Source of the DNA: an uncultured Pelagibacteraceae bacterium
Lineage (GTDB): Bacteria; Pseudomonadota; Alphaproteobacteria; Pelagibacterales; Pelagibacteraceae
Direction: 5' to 3'
Length of the DNA: 64,000 nucleotides
NCBI GenBank assembly: GCA_902519325.1
Contig: CABYJU010000003.1
Coordinates: 1 to 64,000 of the forward strand
Numbering within the stretch: position 1 is the first letter of the stretch; every line of letters starts with the position of its first letter. Below, one piece after another: positions 1-8,204 of the stretch. The notes under the pieces are model-generated. The model saw only the letters and a list, made by a program, of their open reading frames with translations, had not been told where the DNA came from and did not search any database. Made by a program: the position numbers and the translations under genes.

Positions 1-167
1 TAAATATGATTATTGAATTATTTTTTTATAAACATATAAACACAACAAAAAAATTGTCATATAAAGTTAAAGAATATTATTATTCAAAATTATCTAATGT
101 AAAAAGATTTAATCTTGATTATGAAACTTTTTTTTTAGAATTTAAGGATAAATTACTAAGTGAATAA
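1..167 (+). CDS. holB: DNA polymerase III delta' subunit, C-terminal end (partial)
   Basis: An open frame enters from the left edge (first full codon at base 3) and stops with TAA at 165-167, giving about 54 residues rich in Lys, Tyr and Phe. It carries no catalytic motif. The identification as the clamp-loader subunit delta' rests on context: in alphaproteobacteria holB is commonly followed directly by metG and tatD, the order seen here. The stop overlaps the GTG start of metG by 8 bases, so the two are probably co-transcribed and translationally coupled. The fragment alone could not be assigned; the 5' part of the gene is needed to confirm it. Confidence 0.55.
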   Translation, partial: NMIIELFFYKHINTTKKLSYKVKEYYYSKLSNVKRFNLDYETFFLEFKDKLLSE

Positions 168-1686
168 AAATTATTATATAACGACACCAATTTACTATCC
201 TTCTGCAAAACCTCATATGGGACATGCGTATTCAAGTATAATTGCTGATTTTTTTGCTCGTTTTAAAAAAATTGATGGTTTTAATGTCTATTTTTTAACA
301 GGCACAGATGAACATGGTTTAAAAATACAAAGATCTGCTGAAAAGTTAAATAAAGATCCAAAATCATTTTGTGATGAAATAAGTAAAACATTCGAGGATT
401 TAACAAAAACATTAAACTTATCAAATACTGATTTTATAAGAACTACAGAAGATAGACATAAAATATCTGTGCAAAATTTATGGAACATACTTGAACAAAA
501 TAAGCAAATCTTTTTGTCTAAATATTCTGGTTGGTATTCTGTATCAGATGAGGCTTTTTATAATGAAGATGAAGTTGAAGAAAAAGAAGGTTTAAAAGTT
601 GCTAAATCATCTGGTTCAGCTGTTGAATGGGTTGAGGAAGAATCTTTTTTTTTTAAACTTTCACAATGGGAAAAACCGTTATTGGATTTTTATGAAAAAA
701 ATAAAAATTTTATATTACCTGAAAGTAGGAGAAATGAGGTAATCAGCTTTGTCAAAAGTGGCTTAAAAGACTTATCTGTTAGTAGAAAAACTTTTTCTTG
801 GGGAGTAAAAGTACCAAGTGATGAAAATCATGTAGTTTATGTATGGTTAGATGCATTAACAAACTATTTAAGCTCTTTAAAATATCCTGACAAAAATAAC
901 GAATTATATAAAAATTTTTGGCCAGCAGATTTACATATTATTGGTAAAGATATTTTAAGATTTCATGCTATTTATTGGCCAGCATTCTTGTTAGCTGCAA
1001 ATATAGAGCCTCCAAAAAGGGTTTATGGACATGGATGGATCCTTTCCGGTGATGAAAAAATGTCAAAATCAAAAGGAAATATTTTAGATCCGTTAGAAAT
1101 CATAAATGTCTATGGTCTAGATCCATTAAGATATTATTTACTTAAAGAAGTTTCTTTTGGTAATGATGGAAATATTTCAGAGGAAAAACTAGAAAATTGT
1201 ATTAATAGTGATTTAGCAAATAATTTTGGAAATCTCTGTCAAAGAGTACTTTCTTTTGTTGAAAAAAATTGTTCATCTTTAATACCTGATCATAAATTTA
1301 CTGATGAGGATTTAGAAATTTTAAAACCATTAAATAATCTAGATAAAATAAGATCATTTATAGATAATCAAGATATAAACCAATATATGAGTTTTATTGT
1401 TGATAGATTGTTTGCGGCAAACAAATATTTTAATGATCAGGAACCTTGGAAGAAGAAAGATGATAGATTAAGGTTGAATACGATTGTTTATACTGCATTA
1501 GAATTAATTAGAAAAATAACTATCTTACTTTATCCAGTAATACCAGAAACATCAGTAAAAGTGTTAAACGTTTTTAATGAAACAGAAAATTCTATTGATT
1601 TTACATCAATTGATAATAATGAAATTTTAAAAAAAGATTTAAAAATAAATAAATTAGATATTTTGTTTAAAAAAATTGAAAAATGA
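160..1686 (+). CDS. metG: Methionine--tRNA ligase
   Basis: Class I aminoacyl-tRNA synthetase that charges tRNA-Met in the cytoplasm. The HIGH-type signature is PHMGH at residues 18-22 and the KMSKS loop is KMSKS at 300-304. The 508-residue length and the WYSVSDEAFY stretch fit the shorter bacterial form without paired zinc-knuckle cysteines, and there is no C-terminal tRNA-binding (EMAP-like) extension. The start is a GTG eight bases inside the preceding holB frame; it is chosen because the catalytic domain begins immediately after it and no ATG lies closer. The tatD start overlaps its stop by 4 bases. Nothing unusual apart from the GTG start. Confidence 0.96.
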   Translation: MNKNYYITTPIYYPSAKPHMGHAYSSIIADFFARFKKIDGFNVYFLTGTDEHGLKIQRSAEKLNKDPKSFCDEISKTFEDLTKTLNLSNTDFIRTTEDRHKISVQNLWNILEQNKQIFLSKYSGWYSVSDEAFYNEDEVEEKEGLKVAKSSGSAVEWVEEESFFFKLSQWEKPLLDFYEKNKNFILPESRRNEVISFVKSGLKDLSVSRKTFSWGVKVPSDENHVVYVWLDALTNYLSSLKYPDKNNELYKNFWPADLHIIGKDILRFHAIYWPAFLLAANIEPPKRVYGHGWILSGDEKMSKSKGNILDPLEIINVYGLDPLRYYLLKEVSFGNDGNISEEKLENCINSDLANNFGNLCQRVLSFVEKNCSSLIPDHKFTDEDLEILKPLNNLDKIRSFIDNQDINQYMSFIVDRLFAANKYFNDQEPWKKKDDRLRLNTIVYTALELIRKITILLYPVIPETSVKVLNVFNETENSIDFTSIDNNEILKKDLKINKLDILFKKIEK

Positions 1687-2444
1687 TAGACTCACATTGT
1701 CATCTTGATCACGAACCTCTTTATTCAAACATCAGTGATGTTATTAAACGTTCTAAGGAAAATGGATTAAAGAAAATTTTAACTATTTCAACCAATTCAA
1801 AAAGTTTTGAAAATATTAAAGAGATTATAAATCTTGATGAAATAATTTATGGAAGTATAGGAATTCATCCTCATGAATCTAGCAATGATAAGATGGATAA
1901 AAAATTCATTGTCGAAAATGCTAATAAATTTAAAAAAATAATTGGAGTAGGAGAGACTGGATTAGATTTCTATTATGAAAATAGTAAAAAAGATGATCAA
2001 ATTAAAAGTTTTGAGACGCATATAGAATCCTCCATTGAACTAAATTATCCTTTAATAGTTCATTCTAGAAGCGCTGAAAGAGAAACTTTTGATATTTTAA
2101 ATAGATATAAAAATAGTGATGTTAAAATACTTATGCACTGTTTCACAGGTTCAAAAGAGTTTGCTAAAAAAATGATGACATTAAATGCTTATTTTTCTGC
2201 TAGTGGAATAATTACTTTTAAAAATAGTAATGATCTTCAAGACACATTTAAAATGATTGAAAATGATAAAATTTTAATTGAAACAGATAGTCCTTTTTTA
2301 GCACCTATACCAATGAGAGGTAAAAAAAACGAACCTTCTTTTATTAAATATACATTGGAAAAACTTTCTGAATTAAAGTCAAAAACTTTTGATGAATTAG
2401 AAACTATTACAAACAATAATTTTGAAAGACTTTTTTTTCAATAA
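1683..2444 (+). CDS. tatD: TatD family metal-dependent hydrolase
   Basis: Amidohydrolase-fold TIM-barrel nuclease; relatives are 3'-5' DNA/RNA exonucleases linked to quality control. The N-terminal metal ligands are HCH at residues 5-7. Further family blocks are GVGETGLDFYYE, LIVHSRSA, LMHCFTGS and ETDSPFLAP, the last holding the conserved Asp. The 253-residue length is normal. It overlaps metG by 4 bases (ATGA) and the next gene by 1 base, so it sits inside one operon. The physiological substrate cannot be read from sequence. Confidence 0.93.
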   Translation: MIDSHCHLDHEPLYSNISDVIKRSKENGLKKILTISTNSKSFENIKEIINLDEIIYGSIGIHPHESSNDKMDKKFIVENANKFKKIIGVGETGLDFYYENSKKDDQIKSFETHIESSIELNYPLIVHSRSAERETFDILNRYKNSDVKILMHCFTGSKEFAKKMMTLNAYFSASGIITFKNSNDLQDTFKMIENDKILIETDSPFLAPIPMRGKKNEPSFIKYTLEKLSELKSKTFDELETITNNNFERLFFQ

Positions 2445-3220
2445 TGAGCATAAAATTTATAATATTAGGTTGTGGAAGCTCCATGGGTGTGCCAAGACCC
2501 GATGGATTTTTTGGAAATTGTGATCCTAAAAATAGGAAAAATTATAGAACAAGATGTTCTGCACTTATTAAAACAACTGATGAAAATATTTTAATTGATA
2601 CATCTCCAGACTTGAGAGAACAGTTATTACGTCATAAAATTAAGAAAATTGATAAAGTATTCTATTCACATATGCATGCTGATCAAACTCATGGAATAAA
2701 TGATTTAAGATCTTTTTTTATTAATAGTAGAAAACAAGTTAATGTTTATGCTGATAATGAAACATCCAAATATTTAAAAAAAAGTTTTTCATATTGTTTT
2801 GAAAGTTTCTCAAAAGAATATCCAGCTACTTTAAAATTAAATAATTTAAAAATAAATTCATTTATTAAACATAATAATAAAAAGGTAAATTTAAAGTCGA
2901 TTGTTGTTCAGCACGGTACAGTCAATTCTAATTGTTTTATAATTGATAAAAAACTTGCTTATATTACTGATGTAAGTGAAATTTACAAAAAAGATTATTC
3001 TTATTTCAAAAATCTAAAGTATTTAATAATTGATTGTTTGTGGTACAATTTTCATCCATCACACTTTAATTTGGAAAAATCTTTATTATTTATTAAAAAA
3101 TTTAAACCAGAAAAAGCTATTCTTTCAAATTTATCACCAGTATTAGATTATAATCAGTTAAAGAAAGTTATACCTAAAAATGTTATACCTGCACATGATG
3201 GTTTAACGATTGAACTATAG
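2444..3220 (+). CDS. MBL-fold metal-dependent hydrolase (PhnP / RNase Z-like)
   Basis: Metallo-beta-lactamase fold protein of 258 residues. It opens with the LGCGSSMGVPR block typical of the PhnP-like branch. The metal motif is HMHADQTHGIND at residues 76-87, where the second His of the usual HxHxDH is Gln (Q81) followed by Thr-His; I believe HADQ variants occur in other alphaproteobacterial members, so this need not mean loss of function. C-terminal ligands are likely LIIDCLW and PAHDG. It follows tatD in the holB-metG-tatD operon. Family members include phosphodiesterases, but the substrate here is unknown. It meets the peroxidase gene tail to tail with a 6-base overlap. Confidence 0.85.
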   Translation: MSIKFIILGCGSSMGVPRPDGFFGNCDPKNRKNYRTRCSALIKTTDENILIDTSPDLREQLLRHKIKKIDKVFYSHMHADQTHGINDLRSFFINSRKQVNVYADNETSKYLKKSFSYCFESFSKEYPATLKLNNLKINSFIKHNNKKVNLKSIVVQHGTVNSNCFIIDKKLAYITDVSEIYKKDYSYFKNLKYLIIDCLWYNFHPSHFNLEKSLLFIKKFKPEKAILSNLSPVLDYNQLKKVIPKNVIPAHDGLTIEL

Positions 3221-3760
3221 TATTTCTTCAATTTTATTTATGATTTTATCCGAAGTAGGTTTTGTAAAAGACGCATAAGTATCTTCTACATTTCCCTGTT
3301 TATTGATTAATATTTTATGAAAATTCCACTTAGGAATTGCAGATTTGCCAAAATTATTCTCTGCCCACTTAAAAATCTCATGAGCATCGCTACCTTTTAC
3401 CTCTGTAATAGTTGTTAATGGAAAATTTATGTCAAAATTAACTTCACAAAATTCTTTTACTTCGCTATTGGTTTTTTTTTCTTGATTGAAAGTGTCTGAG
3501 GGCACTCCAAGAACAATAAGACCCTTAGATTTGTATTTATCCCATAAATCTTGCAAATCTTCGTATTGTTTTGTGAAACCACAATAACTGGCAGTGTTTA
3601 CTATAAGTATAACTTTATCTCGATAATCTTTTAATTTAATGATATCTCCATTAATACTCTCTATTTCTAGATCGTAAAAACTTTTCTGATCGTTGCTGAT
3701 TGCTGAATTTTTAAAAAAAAACATTATTACTGTTAAACTTATTATTATTAATCTTTTCAT
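3215..3760 (-). CDS. Glutathione peroxidase family protein
   Basis: Thiol peroxidase of the GPx family, reducing hydroperoxides with glutathione or thioredoxin. Residues 1-22 are a hydrophobic leader, suggesting export to the periplasm. The peroxidatic Cys is C60 in NTASYCGFT, and the WNFHKILI block holds the conserved Trp and Asn. The usual FPCNQFGxQE block is changed to VPSDTFNQE, so it has no Cys at that position. At 181 residues it is of normal length once the leader is subtracted. The 3' end overlaps the convergent hydrolase gene. nhaA follows seven bases upstream in the same direction. Confidence 0.88.
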   Translation of the reverse strand: MKRLIIISLTVIMFFFKNSAISNDQKSFYDLEIESINGDIIKLKDYRDKVILIVNTASYCGFTKQYEDLQDLWDKYKSKGLIVLGVPSDTFNQEKKTNSEVKEFCEVNFDINFPLTTITEVKGSDAHEIFKWAENNFGKSAIPKWNFHKILINKQGNVEDTYASFTKPTSDKIINKIEEIL

Positions 3761-3767
3761 AAACTAC

Positions 3768-4940
3768 TTACTTATTTGGTGTAAGTAGTATTAAGAAGTA
3801 CCCAAATAAAGTGGATAATAATGACCCAGTCAAAACTCCAATTTTAACTCCATCCATGTATTGCATATTTTCAACAAATGCTAAGTTTCCAACAAATAGG
3901 CTCATTGTAAACCCGATACCTGTTAAAACTCCAACACCGTAAAAATTAAACCAGTTAGAATTATTAGGCATTTGAGCTATTTTCATTTTTATTGAAACAT
4001 AAGAAAATACAAATACTCCCAATTGTTTTCCAACAAACAATCCTAACAATATTCCCAATGGAACTTTATTAAGTAATGATGCAAAAGATAAACCTTCTAG
4101 TGAAACACCTGCATTTGCAAAAGCAAATAATGGCATAATACCAAATGCAACATATGGACTAATCGCATGTTCAATTTTTATTAGTAGTGAAAAGTCTTTG
4201 TCTTTTTTTCTATGAGGTATAGTCATTGCTAGCAAAACACCGGCAATTGTTGCATGAATGCCAGAATTGTGAGTGAAGTCCCAAAGAAATATTCCAACAA
4301 TTAAATAAGGTAAAAATTTTTTTATATTAAACTTATTTATTACTAGAAGAACGATAAAAGCTAACAGCATTAAACTTAAATATTTAATACTCAGATCACC
4401 TGAATAGAATAATGCAATAATTACTATAGCTCCTAGGTCATCTATAATAGCTAAAGCAGTTAGAAAAACTTTTAGAGATAATGGAACTCTTTTACCCAAT
4501 AATGATAGTACTCCTAAAGAAAATGCAATATCAGTTGCAGATGGAATAGCCCAACCATTCATTGTTTCACTATCTCCAAAATTAATAAAAATATAAAATA
4601 ATGCAGGCACCAACATACCACCAACTGCAGCAATAATAGGAAGGAGTGCTTGTTTTATATTTGAAAGCTCTCCTTGCAAGAATTCTCTTTTAATTTCCAA
4701 TGTTACAAAGAAAAAAAATATTGCCATTAAGGCATCATTTATCCAGTGTAAAACAGATAATTTTAAACCAAAATTATTTATTCCTAAAAATAAATATTTA
4801 TTCAATGTAGAAAAGTATATTTCTGCTAAATTAGAATTACTTACAATTAAAGCTATTATGGCTGCAAAAAGTAAAACAAGACCACTAGCAGCTTCTAATT
4901 TAAAAAACCACCTAAATGGTTTTGTAATTATCTGAATCAT
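3768..4940 (-). CDS. nhaA: Na+/H+ antiporter NhaA
   Basis: Inner-membrane electrogenic sodium-proton antiporter controlling pH and sodium, expected for a marine cell. The 390-residue chain shows about twelve hydrophobic segments. Family landmarks are SATDIAFSLG, which contains the first critical Asp, and AIIDDLGAI with the Asp pair that forms the ion site. It lies two bases downstream of the zinc-ribbon gene, and the peroxidase gene follows after seven bases, so all three probably share a transcript. Confidence 0.95.
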   Translation of the reverse strand: MIQIITKPFRWFFKLEAASGLVLLFAAIIALIVSNSNLAEIYFSTLNKYLFLGINNFGLKLSVLHWINDALMAIFFFFVTLEIKREFLQGELSNIKQALLPIIAAVGGMLVPALFYIFINFGDSETMNGWAIPSATDIAFSLGVLSLLGKRVPLSLKVFLTALAIIDDLGAIVIIALFYSGDLSIKYLSLMLLAFIVLLVINKFNIKKFLPYLIVGIFLWDFTHNSGIHATIAGVLLAMTIPHRKKDKDFSLLIKIEHAISPYVAFGIMPLFAFANAGVSLEGLSFASLLNKVPLGILLGLFVGKQLGVFVFSYVSIKMKIAQMPNNSNWFNFYGVGVLTGIGFTMSLFVGNLAFVENMQYMDGVKIGVLTGSLLSTLFGYFLILLTPNK

Positions 4941-4942
4941 TT

Positions 4943-5437
4943 TTACCTGACTAAATCTTTAATAAATAATTTCAAGTCATTTATTACTAGATACAGACTA
5001 TCTGACATTTTTAATATACCAGGAAATATAACAGATATCTGATTTTTAAATGTGTCCATAAGCAAAATAAAGGCAATAATTGAAATAATTATTAGAAATA
5101 TTTTTTTAATAATATTGTTTTCTCTTGAAACAGAATTTTTATCAATAGACACTAATTCTTTTGATTTACTCTCTTTTGTCAAAGATTTTTTTGAAATTTT
5201 TTTTCTTATTTTTTTTGTCTGTTTTATTGGTGCATCAACTGGTTCTATATTAATCTCTGATTTATTTTCTTCAATCTCATTTATTTTTATAGTTTCAGTT
5301 TCTAATATTAAATTTTCTTCCTTTTTATAAAACCATGTATGATCGCAATTGCCGCACTTTAAAAGCCTACCTTCATCTGGAATTAATTTTTCATTAATAT
5401 TGAACTTCTTAGAACAAGCTGGACATTCAATGATCAT
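4943..5437 (-). CDS. Zinc-ribbon domain membrane protein
   Basis: The first 36 residues form an MJ0042-type zinc ribbon with ligands C5, C8, C28 and C31 (CPAC ... CGNC). An acidic then Lys-rich linker follows, with one hydrophobic segment near residues 110-130 (IFLIIISIIAFILLM). This predicts a cytoplasmic metal-binding head and a single membrane anchor with a short C-terminal tail. Proteins of this build occur widely in alphaproteobacteria without an assigned function. It is the first gene of a leftward transcript; its upstream region is shared with the divergent tRNA-Pro. Confidence 0.75.
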   Translation of the reverse strand: MIIECPACSKKFNINEKLIPDEGRLLKCGNCDHTWFYKKEENLILETETIKINEIEENKSEINIEPVDAPIKQTKKIRKKISKKSLTKESKSKELVSIDKNSVSRENNIIKKIFLIIISIIAFILLMDTFKNQISVIFPGILKMSDSLYLVINDLKLFIKDLVR

Positions 5438-5495
5438 AGATACTTATATATAGCAAATTTTGTAAAATTTCCTTTTAAATAGTGATTAATATACT

Positions 5496-5523
5496 TTGAA
5501 ATTTTTTTTATCTACTGTATTAG
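5496..5523 (+). promoter_or_regulatory. Candidate sigma-70 promoter for tRNA-Pro
   Basis: TTGAAA at 5496-5501 and TATTAG at 5518-5523 are separated by 16 bases. The predicted transcription start near 5530 lies just before the mature tRNA 5' end at 5533. Four of six bases match in the -10 element. In sequence this A+T-rich such a pair can arise by chance. Confidence 0.35.
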
Positions 5524-5532
5524 TACTGCATT

Positions 5533-5609
5533 CGGGGTGTAGCGCAGCCTGGTAGCGCACTTGGTTTGGGACCAAGGGGCCGTAGGTTCGAATCCTACCA
5601 CCCCGACCA
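5533..5609 (+). tRNA. tRNA-Pro (TGG)
   Basis: A full cloverleaf can be drawn. The acceptor stem is CGGGGTG with CACCCCG, the discriminator is A, and CCA is encoded at 5607-5609. The anticodon stem is CTTGG/CCAAG, with loop TTTGGGA placing TGG at 5567-5569. The T arm contains GGTTCGAATCC. The next coding region begins only four bases after CCA, so this tRNA forms the 5' part of a longer transcript. Confidence 0.97.
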
Positions 5610-5613
5610 TTTT

Positions 5614-5895
5614 ATGAAAAAAGCTAAAATTTATAAACCGTCTAAGACGGCAATGCAGTCAGGATTAAAGAAATTTGATAAATGGATTATTGAATATATT
5701 ACAGATGATCCCGGGATCAATCCTTTGATGGGGTGGGAGAGTTCTACAGATACCTATGGTGAGTTAAAATTAGAATTTTCCTCAAAAGAATTAGCAATTG
5801 AATATGCAAAAAAAAATAAAATTGATTTTGAAGTGATTGAGCCAAATAAAAGAAAAATTACTTTAAAATCTTACGCTGATAATTTTACAAAATAA
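5614..5895 (+). CDS. NADH dehydrogenase accessory subunit (NDUFS4 / ETC complex I 18-kDa type)
   Basis: A 93-residue protein of the ETC_C1 family, the bacterial counterpart of mitochondrial NDUFS4, a peripheral-arm subunit of respiratory complex I found in alphaproteobacteria. Recognisable blocks are DPGINPLMGWESSTDTYGELKLEF and the downstream AIEYAKKNKIDFEV, as in the family (shown in pieces). The open frame extends back into tRNA-Pro; I use the ATG four bases after the encoded CCA because the domain begins there and an upstream start would lie inside the tRNA. The stop overlaps the sbmA ATG by one base (TAATG). It is encoded away from any nuo operon. Confidence 0.86.
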   Translation: MKKAKIYKPSKTAMQSGLKKFDKWIIEYITDDPGINPLMGWESSTDTYGELKLEFSSKELAIEYAKKNKIDFEVIEPNKRKITLKSYADNFTK

Positions 5896-6893
5896 TGTTT
5901 AAATTTTTTACCGAAAAAAAATGGTATGGTTGGAGTATATTTGGATCAATTTTCATATTAGTTTCAACCTGGTATCAAGTGCAATTAGATGTAAAAATTA
6001 ATGAATGGTTTGGCGAATTTTATGATACTCTTCAAAAAGCTCTGACAGAGCCCGGATCAGTAACAGAAACTGAATTTATTGGATATTTGTTTACATTTGC
6101 AAAAGTTGCTGGTCTTTGGATTATAATTGCTATTGTAACAGGTTTTTTTGTTTCTCATTGGGTATTTAGATGGAGAACTTCTATGGCTGAATATTATCAT
6201 TCTCAATGGTTAAAAGCTCGTTTAACAGAAGGGGCTTCGCAAAGAGTTCAAGAAGACACTTTAAAATTTGCAAGAATAATGGAAGGCCTTGGTGTTGGAC
6301 TTCTAGATAGTATAATGACTTTAGTAGCCTTCCTGCCAATATTATGGGGTTTATCTAAACAAGTCGATGTACTTCCATGGATTGGAGAAGTTGATCATGC
6401 TTTAGTTTGGGTTGCAATTATATCTGCACTTGGTGGGACAGTTTTGTTAGCTGCTGTAGGAATAAAGTTGCCTGGTATTGAATATGATATTCAAAAGGAA
6501 GAGGCAGGTTATAGAAAAGAATTAGTCCATGGTGAAGACGATCCAATAAGAGCAGCTCCACCAACAATCGGTCAATTATATGATAGAGTTAGAGGTATTC
6601 ATTATAAATCATATTTTCACTACTTGTATTTCAATGCAGTAAAATGGAGCTATTTTCAAGGAATGGTAATTGTTCCATATTTAGCTTTAGCACCAACTAT
6701 AGTATCAGGTGCGATAACATTAGGTTTTGTTCAACAGATAACTAGAGCATTTGGAAGAGTTGAAAATTCATTACAATACTTAGTTAGAAGCTGGTCTACT
6801 ATAGTGGAATTGATTTCAGTATGGAAAAGATTAAGTGAATTTGAAGCTAGATTGAAATATAATTCAGAAGAATCCACTGTTGAAAATATTTAA
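5895..6893 (+). CDS. sbmA: SbmA/BacA-family peptide transporter
   Basis: Integral inner-membrane protein of 332 residues related to SbmA/BacA, proton-driven importers of peptides and peptide antibiotics that resemble ABC exporter membrane domains but lack an ATPase. Family blocks seen are SIFILVSTWYQVQLDV, NEWFGEFYDTLQ, WVFRWRTSMAEYYHSQWL, the polar RVQEDTLKFARIMEGLG and the C-terminal VRSWSTIVELISVWKRL. E. coli SbmA is longer (about 406 residues), so this is a compact version. It is coupled by one-base overlaps to the genes on both sides. Its substrate in this organism is unknown. Confidence 0.85.
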   Translation: MFKFFTEKKWYGWSIFGSIFILVSTWYQVQLDVKINEWFGEFYDTLQKALTEPGSVTETEFIGYLFTFAKVAGLWIIIAIVTGFFVSHWVFRWRTSMAEYYHSQWLKARLTEGASQRVQEDTLKFARIMEGLGVGLLDSIMTLVAFLPILWGLSKQVDVLPWIGEVDHALVWVAIISALGGTVLLAAVGIKLPGIEYDIQKEEAGYRKELVHGEDDPIRAAPPTIGQLYDRVRGIHYKSYFHYLYFNAVKWSYFQGMVIVPYLALAPTIVSGAITLGFVQQITRAFGRVENSLQYLVRSWSTIVELISVWKRLSEFEARLKYNSEESTVENI

Positions 6894-7837
6894 TGTCTTT
6901 AAATAAAGATTTGATCAACTCACTTGTTAAAATTACTTCAAGAGCAGCTATTAATTGTTATCAATATCTTGGTAAAGGGGATAAAAAATTAGCTGATAAA
7001 GCTGCTACGGACTCAATGAGAAATGATTTAAATAATCTAGAAATTAATGGAGAAGTAGTGATAGGTGAAGGTGAATTAGATAAAGCACCAATGTTATATA
7101 TTGGAGAAAAGCTTGGGAAGGGTAATGGTCCAAACCTAGATATAGCAGTAGATCCACTTGAAGGAACAAACTTTGCAGCAAAAAATATTCCAGGAGCAAT
7201 ATCAGTTTTAGCTATTTCAGATAAAGGAAATTTATTTAATGCTCCAGAAACCTATATGAATAAAATTGCAGTAGGCAAAGATATTCCATTCGATGCAACA
7301 GACTTAGATTATCCTATAAAAAAAAATATTTCCAATATTGCAGAAGCTAAAAATAAAAATATTAATGAACTTACAGTATGTATTCTTGATAGACCAAGAC
7401 ATAAAAAGATTATTGAAGAATTAAAATCATTAAAAGTAAATTTAAAATTAATTTCAGATGGTGATATTTGTGGTGCTCTCTTAGTTACTGATAAAAAGTA
7501 TAATATAGACTTATTTTTAGGCATTGGAGGGGGTCCCGAAGGAGTAATCTCTGCAGCAGCTTTGGATGCTTATGGGTGCAAATTTCAGGGAAGATTTTTA
7601 TTTACTACCGATCAAGATAAATCTAGAGCAAAAAAAATGGGAATAACTGACCTAAATAAAAAATATGAGTTAAATGAAATTGTTAAAGGGGATAGTATTT
7701 TTTGTGCGACAGGTATTACCAATACTGAAATAATTGCAGCTGTAAAAAAAGAAAATACAAAATTTATTACAGAAACTCTTGTCACACACAAAGAATCTAC
7801 AATAGAAATTATAAAAAGTGAGGAACCTATAGCTTGA
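6893..7837 (+). CDS. glpX: Fructose-1,6-bisphosphatase, class II
   Basis: Metal-dependent phosphatase converting fructose 1,6-bisphosphate to fructose 6-phosphate in gluconeogenesis. The 314 residues match GlpX: VIGEGELDKAPMLYIGE near 55-70, the metal-binding AVDPLEGTN near 85, LDRPRH near 165, and GGGPEGVISAAAL near 208. It is the last gene before tRNA-Glu, and its ATG shares one base with the sbmA stop. Alphaproteobacteria often carry glpX beside hom; here hom is 5.5 kb away. Confidence 0.94.
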   Translation: MSLNKDLINSLVKITSRAAINCYQYLGKGDKKLADKAATDSMRNDLNNLEINGEVVIGEGELDKAPMLYIGEKLGKGNGPNLDIAVDPLEGTNFAAKNIPGAISVLAISDKGNLFNAPETYMNKIAVGKDIPFDATDLDYPIKKNISNIAEAKNKNINELTVCILDRPRHKKIIEELKSLKVNLKLISDGDICGALLVTDKKYNIDLFLGIGGGPEGVISAAALDAYGCKFQGRFLFTTDQDKSRAKKMGITDLNKKYELNEIVKGDSIFCATGITNTEIIAAVKKENTKFITETLVTHKESTIEIIKSEEPIA

Positions 7838-7872
7838 TTATTTTCAATAATTACAATAGAAACTCCATCTCT

Positions 7873-7947
7873 GGTCCCTTCGTCTATCGGTTAGGACACA
7901 TGGTTTTCATCCATGAAAGAGGGGTTCGATTCCCCTAGGGACCGCCA
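7873..7947 (+). tRNA. tRNA-Glu (TTC)
   Basis: The acceptor stem is GGTCCCT with AGGGACC, discriminator G and encoded CCA at 7945-7947. The anticodon stem is CATGG/CCATG, with loop TTTTCAT placing TTC at 7906-7908. The T arm is GGGGTTCGATTCCCC. A TACAAT at 7852-7857 may serve as a -10 element, but no convincing -35 is present. The following gene starts two bases after CCA. Confidence 0.97.
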
Positions 7948-7949
7948 TA

Positions 7950-8204
7950 ATGAAATATTTTGTTTATTTAATCATATCTAAAAATAAACAGAAATATCTT
8001 AGCTACGTTGGATATACTAACAATTTAAAGAAAAGATTAGCTAAACATAACGCTTCGGAAGGAGCAAAATTTACTAGAGGTAGAAAATGGGTATTAGCCT
8101 ATAGTATAAGTTATGATTCAAAATCTAAGGCCATGAGAGAAGAATATAAACTTAAAAAGAACTACAAACTTAGAAATAAATTAAAATCTAGTTTTTATAA
8201 ATGA
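7950..8204 (+). CDS. GIY-YIG domain protein (YhbQ/UPF0213-like)
   Basis: A single-domain GIY-YIG nuclease-fold protein of 84 residues. The signature reads FVYLI near residue 4 and YVGYTNNLKKRLAKHN near 19-34, giving the two Tyr, the Gly and the catalytic-type Arg. KFTRGRKWVL and the EYKLKKNYKLRNKL tail are typical of the small stand-alone family also called UPF0213. Its cellular role is not established. The ATG lies two bases downstream of the tRNA-Glu CCA, so the mRNA 5' end may come from tRNA 3' processing. The stop overlaps the next start by 4 bases. Confidence 0.88.
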   Translation: MKYFVYLIISKNKQKYLSYVGYTNNLKKRLAKHNASEGAKFTRGRKWVLAYSISYDSKSKAMREEYKLKKNYKLRNKLKSSFYK

